DNA from: a virus
Direction: 5' to 3' (one strand)
Length of the DNA stretch: 26,880 nt
IMG/VR virus record: IMGVR_UViG_3300030101_000592
Location: 1-26,880 of that record
Shown here: one piece after another, positions 7,058-18,100 of the stretch
Numbering within the stretch: position 1 is the stretch's first letter
Layout of the letters: each line of letters starts with the position of its first letter
The notes under the pieces: model-generated
What the model was told of the DNA's origin: nothing
Databases searched by the model: none
Seen by the model: the letters and a program-made list of their open reading frames with translations, nothing else
Program-made: the position numbers and the translations under genes

Positions 7058-8521
7058 ATGCTCCCACTTCTGTTTAGTTTAGGACTTCCAGCTTTAGCAC
7101 CCTCTATAGGATTAGGTGCTGTACCCGCCTTTGCGCTGTCAGGTATTGGTGCAGGGCTTGGAGAGTTCTTTCAAACAGGTGACGTTGGTAAAGGCATAAA
7201 AACAGGGCTTCTTGCAGGGCTTGGTAGCAAGTTGTTTGGCGGTCTCGGTGGGGGTGTACAAGGACTTAAAGGCTCAGTAAGTCAACAAGCTCTCACAGCA
7301 GGTGAGCAAGCTGCAATGCTTCCCGGAGTGTTTCAAGATACCGTTGTAGGTGCAGGAATTAAAGCTCCCATGTCAGGCATCCTTGGTGAAAAAGCTGCGG
7401 CAGGGCTTCTTCAACCCGGCATTATGACAGGGGCTACCATAGGTTCAATGGCAAGTGCTGCTCAAAATCAACCTGAGTCACGTAAATCTGACGATGATGA
7501 CTTTGAAGCTCCGATGCCTAACCCACCAAAAAAGGTAACAGATTTCTCTGGTGACCCCTTAGACACAAGCAAAGAAAAGAACTACTTTGATTATAGATTT
7601 ACCCCTCAACCAGACTTAGAGTATCCATACATAGACTATGGCACAGCACAAGAAAAGTTTCGCAATCCCAGTATTGATCGACCCATACCGTTCAGAGAAG
7701 GTGGTTTTATGCTCGGCGCTTCAAACCCTATGTTTATGGGATTGGGTCAAGGGATTCGCAGGGCTATGGCATCGCAGGATAACGAGAAAGTTGATGCATT
7801 TGTGCAGAAAGTAGAAAACGATGCTCGTGCAGAGTTCGGAGATATATTCCAACCACAACAGATGCAAAAGCCACAGTTTGGTTTAGCACAATTTCAACAA
7901 TTAAGAGACAGGCGATTCCGCCCAGAAGAAATTAACACTACTGATGAGTTTCTTATAGGTCCGGGTGGTGGGGGCCGTAATCCTAATTACACAGGTCCAA
8001 AAACCGAACTTCCAAGTTTTGGAGACGCAATGGCTGGCAAAGGAGGAGGCATCAAGCCCGTAGGCAACATGTTTCAACGTGCGCTTGGTTTTGCCCAAGG
8101 TGGAGAGATTGAGGATATGAACGAAAAAGATATCATCCTTGAAGCCATTTTAGCTATCAAAGGTATGAAAAGCTTAGAAGAAGCACAGATGATTTTAGGC
8201 AAGTTTTTATCTGAAAATGGAGAAGAAGCGTTACGTGACTTAATAAAGTCTGTAAAATCAGGTGAGTATGACGATACCGTAGCCCGTTTTGCAGCAGGTG
8301 AAAAGGGCATGGTGCGTGGACCTAGTGATGGATCAGGTAAAGATGACAAAGTGCCTGCTACAATGGACAACCAACAAGATGTTCTCCTGACTGAAGGAGA
8401 GTTTGTAATGCGTAAGCCTACAACTGATGCGCTTACAAAAGCATATGGGGGCGGTTTCTTAGATAGGATCAACGAAGCCGAAAAAGATGCACCGAAGGTG
8501 TTGGAGAAAATGGTGGGGTAA
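7058..8521 (+). CDS. Internal virion/ejection-type protein, Gly-rich N terminus
   Basis: This 487-aa protein begins with a hydrophobic Gly/Ala/Leu-rich stretch (about residues 1-90) that is not a cleavable signal but could insert in or associate with membranes. The middle is acidic, polar and Pro-rich (residues 145-220). The C-terminal part is helical and contains a block familiar from marine podovirus structural proteins, DVLLTEGEFVMRKPTTDAL, followed by YGGGFLDRINEAE. The order membrane-active head, disordered middle, helical tail fits small DNA-ejection proteins stored inside the capsid. It starts 22 bases after a promoter candidate, with GAGG as ribosome-binding site. The next gene begins at the base after its stop. 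I cannot name the family. Confidence 0.5.
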   Translation: MLPLLFSLGLPALAPSIGLGAVPAFALSGIGAGLGEFFQTGDVGKGIKTGLLAGLGSKLFGGLGGGVQGLKGSVSQQALTAGEQAAMLPGVFQDTVVGAGIKAPMSGILGEKAAAGLLQPGIMTGATIGSMASAAQNQPESRKSDDDDFEAPMPNPPKKVTDFSGDPLDTSKEKNYFDYRFTPQPDLEYPYIDYGTAQEKFRNPSIDRPIPFREGGFMLGASNPMFMGLGQGIRRAMASQDNEKVDAFVQKVENDARAEFGDIFQPQQMQKPQFGLAQFQQLRDRRFRPEEINTTDEFLIGPGGGGRNPNYTGPKTELPSFGDAMAGKGGGIKPVGNMFQRALGFAQGGEIEDMNEKDIILEAILAIKGMKSLEEAQMILGKFLSENGEEALRDLIKSVKSGEYDDTVARFAAGEKGMVRGPSDGSGKDDKVPATMDNQQDVLLTEGEFVMRKPTTDALTKAYGGGFLDRINEAEKDAPKVLEKMVG

Positions 8522-8941
8522 TTGAAGGTAAGCACTGTTCCGAAAGAAACAGTCAAGTATATATGGAAGGATGTTGAAAGGGTACTGAAGAAAAGTGTCG
8601 ATACTGCTACAGGTAAGGTAAATCTGATAGACGTATTACATGGGATTTTAAATGACACTTATGTTCTTTGGGTTGTATTTGATGGCGAAGAAGTAATAGC
8701 AGCCATAACTACAAGAATAATAGAGTACCCTCAACGTAGAAGCATGGCACTTGATTGGGTTGGTGGAAGTAGAATGAAAGAGTGGCAAGATATGGCAATA
8801 AAAAAGATTACTAACTTTGCTGTACTAAATGATTGCCAACACTTGGAAGGATATGGGAGAAAGGCTTGGGGTCGTGCATTGAAAAGGCACGGGTTCTACC
8901 CCGAATACATTGCGTACCGCATGGAGATAAAAAATGGGTAA
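8522..8941 (+). CDS. GNAT-like small protein, TTG start
   Basis: The product is 139 aa. The frame begins with TTG directly after the upstream TAA. No in-frame ATG occurs until the middle of the protein, and GGTGGGG and GGAG lie just upstream, so TTG is the most reasonable start. The middle has a beta-hairpin (WVVFDGEEVIAAITTRI, residues 43-59) and the end reads EGYGRKAWGRALKRHGFYP. That combination recalls the acetyltransferase (GNAT) fold used by T7 internal virion protein gp13 and related phage proteins, which usually lack acetyltransferase activity. No clear acetyl-CoA loop (R/Q-x-x-G-x-G/A) is present, so a structural or assembly role is more likely than catalysis. It overlaps the next gene by eight bases. 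Confidence 0.5.
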   Translation: MKVSTVPKETVKYIWKDVERVLKKSVDTATGKVNLIDVLHGILNDTYVLWVVFDGEEVIAAITTRIIEYPQRRSMALDWVGGSRMKEWQDMAIKKITNFAVLNDCQHLEGYGRKAWGRALKRHGFYPEYIAYRMEIKNG

Positions 8942-10190
8942 AGGCAGACAACCAGCAGAAACGAATGTAAGCACAGGGCTACCTGACTACGTTGATCCGT
9001 ATTTTAAAAGGCTTTTAAAGGGTGCTGAAGAAGCTACAATGCCGTTTGACCCTGAAACTGGCGAGTCTACTTACACTCCATACGGAGAAGAACGCCTAAC
9101 AAAATCAGCGGATTATACAGATATAACAGGTGCGCGAGATCAACTACGCGGTATCCTAGGCGGTGGGATTCCGGGCATGCAAGAGGCATATGATGCACAA
9201 CGTGCAGGCATCACAGGACTTACCTCACTTGCTGAAAGCCCTACAACATTTACCGCTGGCACAGCAGATCCATACAGCGGATTTACAGAATCTCAGTTTA
9301 CGAGAGGCGCAGGCACTGAGTTTGATTTTGGTGATGCACGACAGTTTACGGGTGATGAGGTTCAGAGGTACATGGACCCATACATGCAGAACGTTGTAGA
9401 CATACAAAAACGTGAGGCAGTTAGAGACTTTGATAGGGGTCAAGCAGGTAGAGATGCCTCTGCAGTGCAAGCAGGAGCATTTGGGGGTTCTCGTCAGGCA
9501 GTTGCACAAGGTATGGCAGAACAAAATCTGCAAGATCGTTTGGGTGATATACAGCAGATTGGTAGTCAAGCAGCGTTTGACAGAGCAATGCAAGCATTTG
9601 AATCGGATCGAGCTGCTGAAATGGGTGTACAGGGAAGCCAAGCTGCTGAAGCTGCTAGGGTACAAGGCATTGACATCGGCGAGTTGGGACGCACTGAAAG
9701 CGCTGCTGCTACCGAAGCCGCACGTAGGCAATCCGCTGAAGCCGCAGAGCTTGCACGTACACAGGGTATAGATCTTAGCGAAGCTGCTAGAGTACAAGCC
9801 GCTCAAGAGGCGCAGCGCATGGGTACGGCTGGCTTATACGGAGATTTAATGGGCGCAGGTAGAGGTCTTGTAGGTCTTGGTGAGCTTGAGCGTGGCACAG
9901 GCATACAGGACGCACAGATGCTTGAAACCATTGGTAGTGACATTCGTGCAGAGGATCAGGCACGTCTCGACCTTAATTATCAAGATTTCTTACGACAACA
10001 GGACTATCCAATCAGTCAGTACGAACGCTTTGCAGGTCTTTTGAGCGGTGTACCTACAGGAAGCTTAGATCGAACATCCATGCAGTATGCAGCGTTTAAC
10101 CCGATACAGGCTGCTATGGGTACAGGTCTATCAGCATTGGGACTGTATAGAGGTCTCGGCTACGGTGGCGGAGGAGGTATGTACGGATGA
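8934..10190 (+). CDS. Internal virion-type protein with Ala/Gln/Glu helical repeats
   Basis: The product is 418 aa. Residues 1-60 are polar. Residues 145-225 contain QRYMDPYMQNVVDIQKREA, followed by GAFGGSRQAVAQ, a block I associate with ejection or internal proteins of marine podoviruses. Residues 235-296 are an Ala/Glu/Gln/Arg helical repeat region with two copies of a similar unit, ARVQGIDIGELGR and ARTQGIDLSEAAR. Residues 360-374 read SQYERFAGLLSGVPTG, and the C terminus is Gly/Tyr-rich. There is no signal peptide. The start has GGAG upstream and lies inside the previous stop region; the end is ATGA-coupled to the next gene, with GGAGGAGG serving that start. The likely role is a capsid-internal protein that forms part of the ejected trans-envelope conduit. 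Inferred from position and architecture. Confidence 0.5.
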   Translation: MGKGRQPAETNVSTGLPDYVDPYFKRLLKGAEEATMPFDPETGESTYTPYGEERLTKSADYTDITGARDQLRGILGGGIPGMQEAYDAQRAGITGLTSLAESPTTFTAGTADPYSGFTESQFTRGAGTEFDFGDARQFTGDEVQRYMDPYMQNVVDIQKREAVRDFDRGQAGRDASAVQAGAFGGSRQAVAQGMAEQNLQDRLGDIQQIGSQAAFDRAMQAFESDRAAEMGVQGSQAAEAARVQGIDIGELGRTESAAATEAARRQSAEAAELARTQGIDLSEAARVQAAQEAQRMGTAGLYGDLMGAGRGLVGLGELERGTGIQDAQMLETIGSDIRAEDQARLDLNYQDFLRQQDYPISQYERFAGLLSGVPTGSLDRTSMQYAAFNPIQAAMGTGLSALGLYRGLGYGGGGGMYG

Positions 10191-12145
10191 GAGAAACTAT
10201 AATAGAGCAAACCGAACTCCTTAAAGATCTGCCAGATTCGGTCTTAATAAAAGAAATGAAACAACCTACAGGCAACCTAGCACCGCCTGTGTTTATAACT
10301 AGTGAACTAAAACGCCGACAACGTTTTCGTGATGAGTTTAAGAGACGTGAGGCACAAGACATGCCTACCGTTGCCGAAGAAGTAGTAATGGCTGCAGGTG
10401 TGCCGCAGCAAGGTATCATGCAGATGGCGAGAAGCATGGCTCCAAAAACAAACATGGGGCAGAACACAGGCATGGCTGACATGATGCCAAAACAGCCTAC
10501 TATGGGCATGTCTGGAGGAGGCATAGTCAAGATGCAGCCCGGTGGTATGATGGGGGCTACACCTGTTGTATTGAATGGATTTAAATACAATGTGTTTCCA
10601 GATGGACGTGTCGTACCTGATATGATAGGACAGCCAGCTACGCCGTTAGATCCTAACATGACTAGTCAAAGACAGATTATAGAGCAAGCTATGGCGGCTG
10701 CTAATAATCAAACAGTTATACCAGAAGAGCCATTAGGCGTTACAACACAAGATATGGCTTTAGCTGACGTTGAGGCTCGTAAAGCTGCATATGAGGCAGC
10801 AAATCCTAATGCGTCGCAAACTGATCAAGAACTTCTCTCTTTTGGTATGGAAAGGCTTTTGACTGGCGCAAGCTCTTTGGGAGATATAACAGATCATCTT
10901 GGTAGGTTCAGTGACAGCACACAAGATAGAATGTATTCAAGATTACTGCCACCGACAGACCCTAAGTCAGATCCAACCGCTTCAGTTACAACAACAGAAT
11001 TAGATACTGGTGCTATGACTCCTAAAAGCCTTACTAATATGGTCACCAATGCAATAGATGCGTCAGCAGTAGAAAAGGATCCAGAGTATTACAAATACAT
11101 ACCGCCAAATTTAAGATCTTTAGCAGACGTGTTGTTAAAAGACAGAGTGGAGACGATAGGATCAGCGGTAGACCTTGTAACTAGTGCGCCAGAAGCGATA
11201 AGTTCTAAAAAAGCAGAACTATCACAGATACTGGCCGATCCTAAACTTGATGACAAGCAGAGAGCTATTCTTGAGTCAAAAATTTCAGGGCTAAATTTAA
11301 TTTCGGGCGCAGGGCAAGCGCTAGACGATGCTGTAGGTGATATTATTGGTATATATCAAAGATTTGTAGCTAGCCCTGCTTATCAGCTCGCTGGAGCAGT
11401 AGCAGCGCCAGTGGACGCCGTAGCTGGAACGGACATCTCAGACGCTATGCTTGGAACAGCTTATGACATAAAGCAGCGGGGAAATAAAAACATTAGCGAA
11501 GGATTTGTACCCGGACTGGCAATAGATGCTGTGCTTGGTACAGGCCCTTTACCTAAAAAAGATACCCCAGAAGAATTAATAGAAAGTCTTGATGAGGAAG
11601 ATAAAACTGCAACTATAAACAAAGCCGCAAATATAGTGAAAGACGCTATAGGCGAAGACACGTTAGCTACAGCTTCAGGCGCACAAGGCTCACAGGCAGC
11701 ATCACAAGCGCAGCAGGGATTTACTGCTGATGATTGGTTTCAAATAGCGGCTCTTGGAGCGATGATTAGCTCAGGCAACCCGGAAGATTTGCAATCGGCG
11801 GCTAAAACGTTTTTAGCTATGGAGTCGAAAAAAGCAGACAGAAAAGCGCTAGAAGAGAGAGCTGAAAAAGATAGAGCTTCAAGAGAAAAGATTGCACAAA
11901 CTGCCGCTGATGCACAGGCAAAAGCTTTAGGTCAGAGAATTGACAAAGCTGCTAAAGATGATTTGAAAGACAGGTATGCGTTGCTGGGCGGAGAAGAAGC
12001 TTATCAAATCTTGTCAGCGCAACTGAAAAAAGATAAAAAACTACCCGCCGAGGCACTGCAAACACTTACCACTTTGCAAAGCATACGAGAAAAGCTAATA
12101 GGCGCAAAAGATCTAAAGAAAATAAATGTAACAGGCACAGCGTAA
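10187..12145 (+). CDS. Internal virion-type protein, 652 aa
   Basis: The N-terminal block (LLKDLPDSVLIKEMKQPTG, then PPVFITSELKRRQRFRD, residues 12-48) and TVAEEVVMAAGVPQQGI are familiar from the gene just before the giant internal protein in marine podoviruses. A Met/Gly-rich, flexible segment follows at about 80-130, including GGGIVKMQPGG. Residues 340-430 alternate hydrophobic Ala/Val helices with charged segments. From about 540 to 610 a highly charged Lys/Glu/Ala coiled coil is seen. There is no enzymatic motif. A strong GGAGGAGG precedes the ATG, which overlaps the previous stop (ATGA). An 11-base gap with only a weak ribosome-binding site separates it from the giant gene. The likely role is a partner of the giant ejection protein. 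Function unproven. Confidence 0.5.
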   Translation: MRETIIEQTELLKDLPDSVLIKEMKQPTGNLAPPVFITSELKRRQRFRDEFKRREAQDMPTVAEEVVMAAGVPQQGIMQMARSMAPKTNMGQNTGMADMMPKQPTMGMSGGGIVKMQPGGMMGATPVVLNGFKYNVFPDGRVVPDMIGQPATPLDPNMTSQRQIIEQAMAAANNQTVIPEEPLGVTTQDMALADVEARKAAYEAANPNASQTDQELLSFGMERLLTGASSLGDITDHLGRFSDSTQDRMYSRLLPPTDPKSDPTASVTTTELDTGAMTPKSLTNMVTNAIDASAVEKDPEYYKYIPPNLRSLADVLLKDRVETIGSAVDLVTSAPEAISSKKAELSQILADPKLDDKQRAILESKISGLNLISGAGQALDDAVGDIIGIYQRFVASPAYQLAGAVAAPVDAVAGTDISDAMLGTAYDIKQRGNKNISEGFVPGLAIDAVLGTGPLPKKDTPEELIESLDEEDKTATINKAANIVKDAIGEDTLATASGAQGSQAASQAQQGFTADDWFQIAALGAMISSGNPEDLQSAAKTFLAMESKKADRKALEERAEKDRASREKIAQTAADAQAKALGQRIDKAAKDDLKDRYALLGGEEAYQILSAQLKKDKKLPAEALQTLTTLQSIREKLIGAKDLKKINVTGTA

Positions 12146-12155
12146 AGGTTGTATC

Positions 12156-15100
12156 ATGGGCGTATACAACTATGTCGATCAGCAAACAGGACAAGCCTAT
12201 GAATTTACTATAGCAGGTGATACTCCTAGCGACACTGAATTTGCCAGAATAAGACAAGTATTAGAGACAGATCGCTCAGAAACCAGAGCAAGGCTAGAAG
12301 AACGATTTGGAGAAGGCTCCGTTGCTGAGTTTGATGATGGCACTGCTTTGGGTCGTGGGTTCGCTCGTGGTAAAAAACAATTTAAAGAAGCGATTGGCGA
12401 AACTATAGGTACGATTGGAGAAGAAACTGGTATCGGTTTCTTAGAAGATTATGGGGTTGGTTTAGAAGAACGCGCCCGTCAAGAACTAAACGAACTAATG
12501 TTACAACAACCAGAACGCATGCAATCTACAGACGTAGAGGGATTTGGTTCAGGGCTTACATTTATCGGTGAGACTTTCGGTGAGCAAATACCACAACTTG
12601 GCGCAGGTCTTGGCGCAGCGGCTACAACAGCCGTTCTTGCTCCTACAGCTCCGTTTGTTGCAGGTGCGGCAGCGGCGGGCGTTGCAACTGCACCCATACT
12701 ATTTGGTAACAACATACAGAGACAAGAAGACGAAGTTGCTGCAGGCAGAAAAGAAAGTGTTGATGTAGGGGCAGCTCTGACAGCCACGTTTGGGCAGGCA
12801 GCACTTGAAGGTATAGCTGACAAGATCTTGTTAGGTGGGTCTTTAGGCCCATTATTCACGACGCAAGGTAAGAATCTATTTGTTAGAACCGGATTCCGTG
12901 CAGGCTCAGGCGCAGGATCGGAATCCCTAACTGAAGTCGGGCAACAAATGCTTGAACGCTCTCAGGCGGGGCTACCCATCGACAGTGATGACGCTATCGC
13001 AGAATACCGTGAAGCAGCTATTGCAGGTGGGCTAGTCGGTGGCGGCGTACGAACTACTGTCGGCGCAGTTGGGGACACATTTGCAGGAGCTAGACAGGAA
13101 AGAGAAAGGGCTGAACGAGAGCTAGCAAACATACTTGATGATGACACTACGGCTGACATTACACCTACCTTAATTACAGACGAGATGCTTACAGAACTAG
13201 GAGTGGCTAACAGACCTAAAATGCCGATTCGCACGAAAGTAGTCGGTAAAGATATATCTGATCCAGAAGCACAAAAAGCTTTAAGAGCCTACGCTAAAAA
13301 CGCTGTAGTAAAGAAAAAAGATCCTAAGATAGGAGAGAAAATTGAAGCATTTATCAGATCAGCTCCCGCTAACGTCGAAGGAGCTGGAAGAAGCGTTGAG
13401 AGTGGTGAACCTAGCGTGGCTGGAAGCGGAAGGGTTGGAGGTGGAGTTGAGAGTGCCAAGAAGCCTACATCATCTAAAGACAAAGGAGTGGGAGCTGGTG
13501 TGTCAGCTTCTACTGATACTACAGACACAACAGGAACAAAGTCAGATACATTAACTGATGACCAGAAAAGAATACTTCTTATTTTACAAAGAGCTAGAGC
13601 TAGACAGCTTGAAGAATCTGTACAATTAGTAACTCCACCAGAAGCGAATAGTCTTGTAAAAGCTGGTCTTATGAGCAAAGAGGACGCTTTGCTTAATCCT
13701 ATGGCAACAGCTAGAGTAACAGAGCTACTAGCTGAAGACCCAAAAGCAGTATTATCTCGTGTTGGGCCAAAGAAAAAGTTAACTTTTAAAGATTTACCCG
13801 TTCCAGAAACAGATACAGAGACAGCGGCTAGGATCGCCACCACAGACGCAGATGTAAGTGCTTTAGGTGCAGAACAGGGAGCTGAGCTTTCTGCAACAGA
13901 GAAAAAAGCTGCGGATGATTTTGTTAAGGAGATGCAACTGCAAGAAACTGCGGCAGAAGAAGAGGCAACAGCAAAACGAGGGGCTGCGTTTTCTCCAGCA
14001 GAGAGAAAAGCGATTAGGGATTTTATTGACACTAAACCTGAGTTTGCGCCGTTATTTAAGGCAGAAACCCCTAAAAAGGTAAAACGTGTGCTGCTAGGAC
14101 AACGCGCTGCATTAATACGTGATATGTACGGATTAGGTGAAGTACCCGGAGTAGTACGCACACGACCAAACATACCCATAACAGGTATAGAAGGTGTTGA
14201 GGGAATAGTCGATACTAAGGTTGAAGATACTCCAGAGTCTATAGCAAGAGCTGAAGCCTTTAAGTCTGTTTTAAAAGAAGAAACAGACATTGCCCAACAA
14301 GAAAAGCAAGCCGAGTTGAACACTCAATTTGAACAGCCGCCAAAAAATAGAGTTGGACAGATATCAAAAGCAGAGACACAAGCCGCTAAAGAATACGATG
14401 CAATAGGAGACGGGGAACCCGATACGACAACCGTTGCAGACAAACAAGCTGTCATAGATTTAAAAGCGTCCAAAGCTAAAGATCGTGATAGCAAAGCAGA
14501 TGCTGCTTATATATTCTTTAATAAAAAACGTAGACCTGCAGATGCTTTGACAATTATAGGCGCTTTGAAATCACAAGGTACTAAGTTTAGCGAAACGAAA
14601 ACAGAAGATACGCCTACAAAAGAATTTTTATATTACAAAGACATGACCAGAGACAAGGCTAGACTAGCTTCTGAATGGGTAAAAGAAAACATGTCTAAAC
14701 AAGCACAAGACATAGTATTAGATTACGAAGTCGCTTACGGAAAAAGTACAATATCTGCAGCCCTTTCGGATAAGATAGACGCAGATATAATAGCAACAAG
14801 AGAAAAAGAGGCGGCGGCGACGGGTCCAAAACAAAAGCCCAAAAAACAGACAAAACAAGAGTTTGATCTAAAAGAAGTTAAACGTGACGATACGGCATTA
14901 GAAACAGCAAAACGTTTTGACGAAGGGATGTTTTTAGAAAAACCAGTAGCCTCATTAGACTTACGCCTCCTACCAGATGCCATACAAGCATTGGAAAACA
15001 ACAATTTAGGTGTAGCATTACGCACCTTGTCAGCTACTAGTCCTGTAAAACGTGTGCAACAGATAGCAGCTAGATTTGATAAGGTGGTAGGCACTACAAA

Positions 15101-18100
15101 GGTGCAGGTGCTTGATAGCCTTGAACCTACGTTAGGGCGTGAGGCTTCAGGTTTCTTTGAGCCTGAAACAAATACTATATTTATAAATAGAAATACTGGT
15201 ATGAACGCTCATACGTTACTACACGAGATGGGTCACGCGGTCACCTCTGCTTCTATAGCGGAAAACAAGTCTTCACCAACTACAAAACAGCTACAAACTA
15301 TCTTCAACACTGTGCGTGAGCAAATCGGCGAAGTATATGGCACTAGAAATTTAGATGAATTTGTATCCGAAGCATTAAGCAATCCACAATTTCAGTCGGC
15401 CTTAGCTTCAATAAGGGTAGACAGTGACAGAACTTCTTTATGGAGCAAACTTCGTGACAGCTTTAAAAAGATCCTACGCAGGGCATTAAGATTGCCACCA
15501 ACCTCTGCGCTTACAGAAACAGACAGTATAATAGATGCTATCATAGCACCTGCTCCAGAATATCGTGATGCTCCAAGAATACCGCTCATAACAGAAACAA
15601 AGTCGGGCGCTAATAAATTACTTACCAATATGGTAAACGTAGTGCCAGAAACAACACAAAATACGTTAGCTGACTTTGCAGATATAGCGTACAATGAAAA
15701 CGCCAAACCTGTTGTTAGGAACTTTTTTCTAAGTCTGCTTCCGTCAAATATTTTATCTGACATGGCTAAGTCTAAGATACCTTTTGCACCAGAACTAAAC
15801 ATATTAATAAACGAAATGAGTGGTTTGCTTAGAAACAAAACAGACATACTAAACTCACTATCTAATGAGTTGTTTAAATGGAAAAAAGCAAACCCTGAAC
15901 AATCTAAAATACTAAATAACCTCATACCACGCAGCACGTTTTTACGTGTTGATCCGTCTGTAGATGTCAGCACCTATAAGAATGATCGTCAGAGGACAGC
16001 AGAGCATGCAGACCTACTCGCTCTTTACAATCAGTTAGATCCTCAAGGTCAGAAGTTATACCAACAGATGAGAAATTACTTTCAGGATACATACAATGAC
16101 GTGATAGCAGCGTTGGAAACAAGACTAGAAGCTACCATGCCTGAAGGTGAGGCAAGAGTAAGCTCTATGAAGAGACTGGCGGAAGTATTACAAAAAGAAT
16201 CGGGTGTCATACGTCCGTACTTCCCACTCACACGCAAAGGCGACTATCGCCTATCCTATACTGGCCCTGATTTGTTGAATCCTCAGAATAAAGCAGGAGA
16301 ACGTTATGTAGAGTATTACCCTACGCTTAAAAAGGCGGAGCAGGCTAGGGATAGAGCAAGTAGGGTAACAGTTGATGGGGTTGGCACTGCAGACTTTGAA
16401 ATTTCTTTAGCCTCCAAACCTATGGATATAGAAAGAAGTCCTCCACCTAGATTTGTTATGCAAATTATAGACGCAGTAGATTTACGTAAAGATAAGTTTG
16501 CTAATGAACAAGACTATAAAGAAGCCATGCAAGCAATTATAGATTTATCTCTAGACGCTATGCCTGAACGATCTTTTATGCAAAGTTTTAGACGACGTGG
16601 AAATAGACGAGGGTTCTTAGGCGACACTACACCTACGGGTATGGGTGATATGGAATTTGACGCTTTTACAATGTTAAAAGAAAAAGGGCGTAATCTAAAC
16701 AGACAGCTAGTGCAGATGCAGTATGCAGCTAAACTAGAAAACTTTAGAAAAAAGCTAGCTATGCCTAGCAAAGAAGGGTCAAAACAAAGCTACCTTACTG
16801 ATCCTGTGACTGCACCTATAGCAGGGAAAATGAACCAAATAGCTAAGTTTGCTCAGGCTCCAAACATACCAAGAGCCTCACAAATAGTTAATAGTATAGG
16901 TTTTGGCTATACTATGGGTTTGAACTTTTCTTCTGCTTTCATTACTTTCTTTGACGTTGGCATGTCCTCCATGCCTGTACTCGCGGGTAAGTACGGTATT
17001 AGTAATACAACAAGAGCGTATGGCGATGCTGTAAGACTATTTACTAAAGCTCCTACAAAACGAACAGTTATGCTTCCGGGAGCAGACGGTACACCAACAC
17101 CTCAAGAGATAAATATGGGTGCTGCAGGTAAATCTTCCGGTAATTATGGAGATGCACTACCAGACGATATGAAGAAATTGTTTGTAGACAGAGCTATAGA
17201 CAAGGCCACGTCACAAGGACAGTTCAACCAGTCGTTTACACAAGAAGCTTTAGAAGTAGGTAAGGACGCGCCGCTTGAAACATTTAACCGTTATATGAGC
17301 TTTATGTTTCATCACTCAGAACGGTTCAACAGAGAGACCACATTCATTGCAGCGTATTTGGCATCCGCTAGAAAAGCATTGCAAGAGGGCAAGACACTCG
17401 ATGCTGATTTAGCAGATAAACTAGCGCAAGATGCCATAAACGATACTGAATTTACCCTTGGCGGGACAGCCGCTGCAGGACGTCCGACCATAGCACAGAC
17501 TGGTGTGGGTAACGTTGCCTTCTTATTTAAACGCTTTGCGATAAGTAAGTACTACATGATGCTACGTCTAGGTAGAGACGCTATGAAAAATATGGACCCT
17601 AAAGAGAGAAGGGCAGCACAAAAAGGACTGGCAGGATTTATAGGGATGTCAGGTCTTTTGGCAGGGTTGGGTGGGATGCCACTGATGGGAGCTTTAGGCG
17701 TACTGTACAACATGTTTACAGATGACGATGAAGATGATTTTGAAGCAGCTACACGTAAGCTAGTAGGCGAAGGTGTCTATGGTGGGCTAGCAAATCAAAT
17801 TCTTGGGGTAGATCTAGCTAATCGTATATCCATGAACAGTCTTATATATCGTAAACCCATTATAGAAAAAGATCAAAGTAACCTATGGACGTTGATAGAA
17901 CAGCTCGGCGGTCCCGTTGTAGGCGTTTATCTAAGTGCAGAACGTGGCGTAAAAGATATATCAAACGGTGAGATTTATAGAGGTATAGAATCTATGGTTC
18001 CAGCCGCTTTTAGGAACGTAATGAAAACTGGACGGTTTGCGGTTGAAGGCGCTACCACACGCAGAGGTGATCCGATTACAGAAGATATTAATCCATACAA

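Noticed and set aside
9225-9806. 193-codon antisense open frame, plus a + strand frame at 9412-9771
   Set aside because: Both overlap the well-supported 418-aa gene with coupled ends; they show no domain and biased Cys/Leu or Lys/Gln content.
13289-14323. Long 344-codon antisense open frame inside the giant protein gene
   Set aside because: It lies opposite a repetitive Lys/Glu/Ala-rich coding region, has Ser/Ala-biased composition typical of a complement frame, has no ribosome-binding site and would be isolated from other leftward genes.
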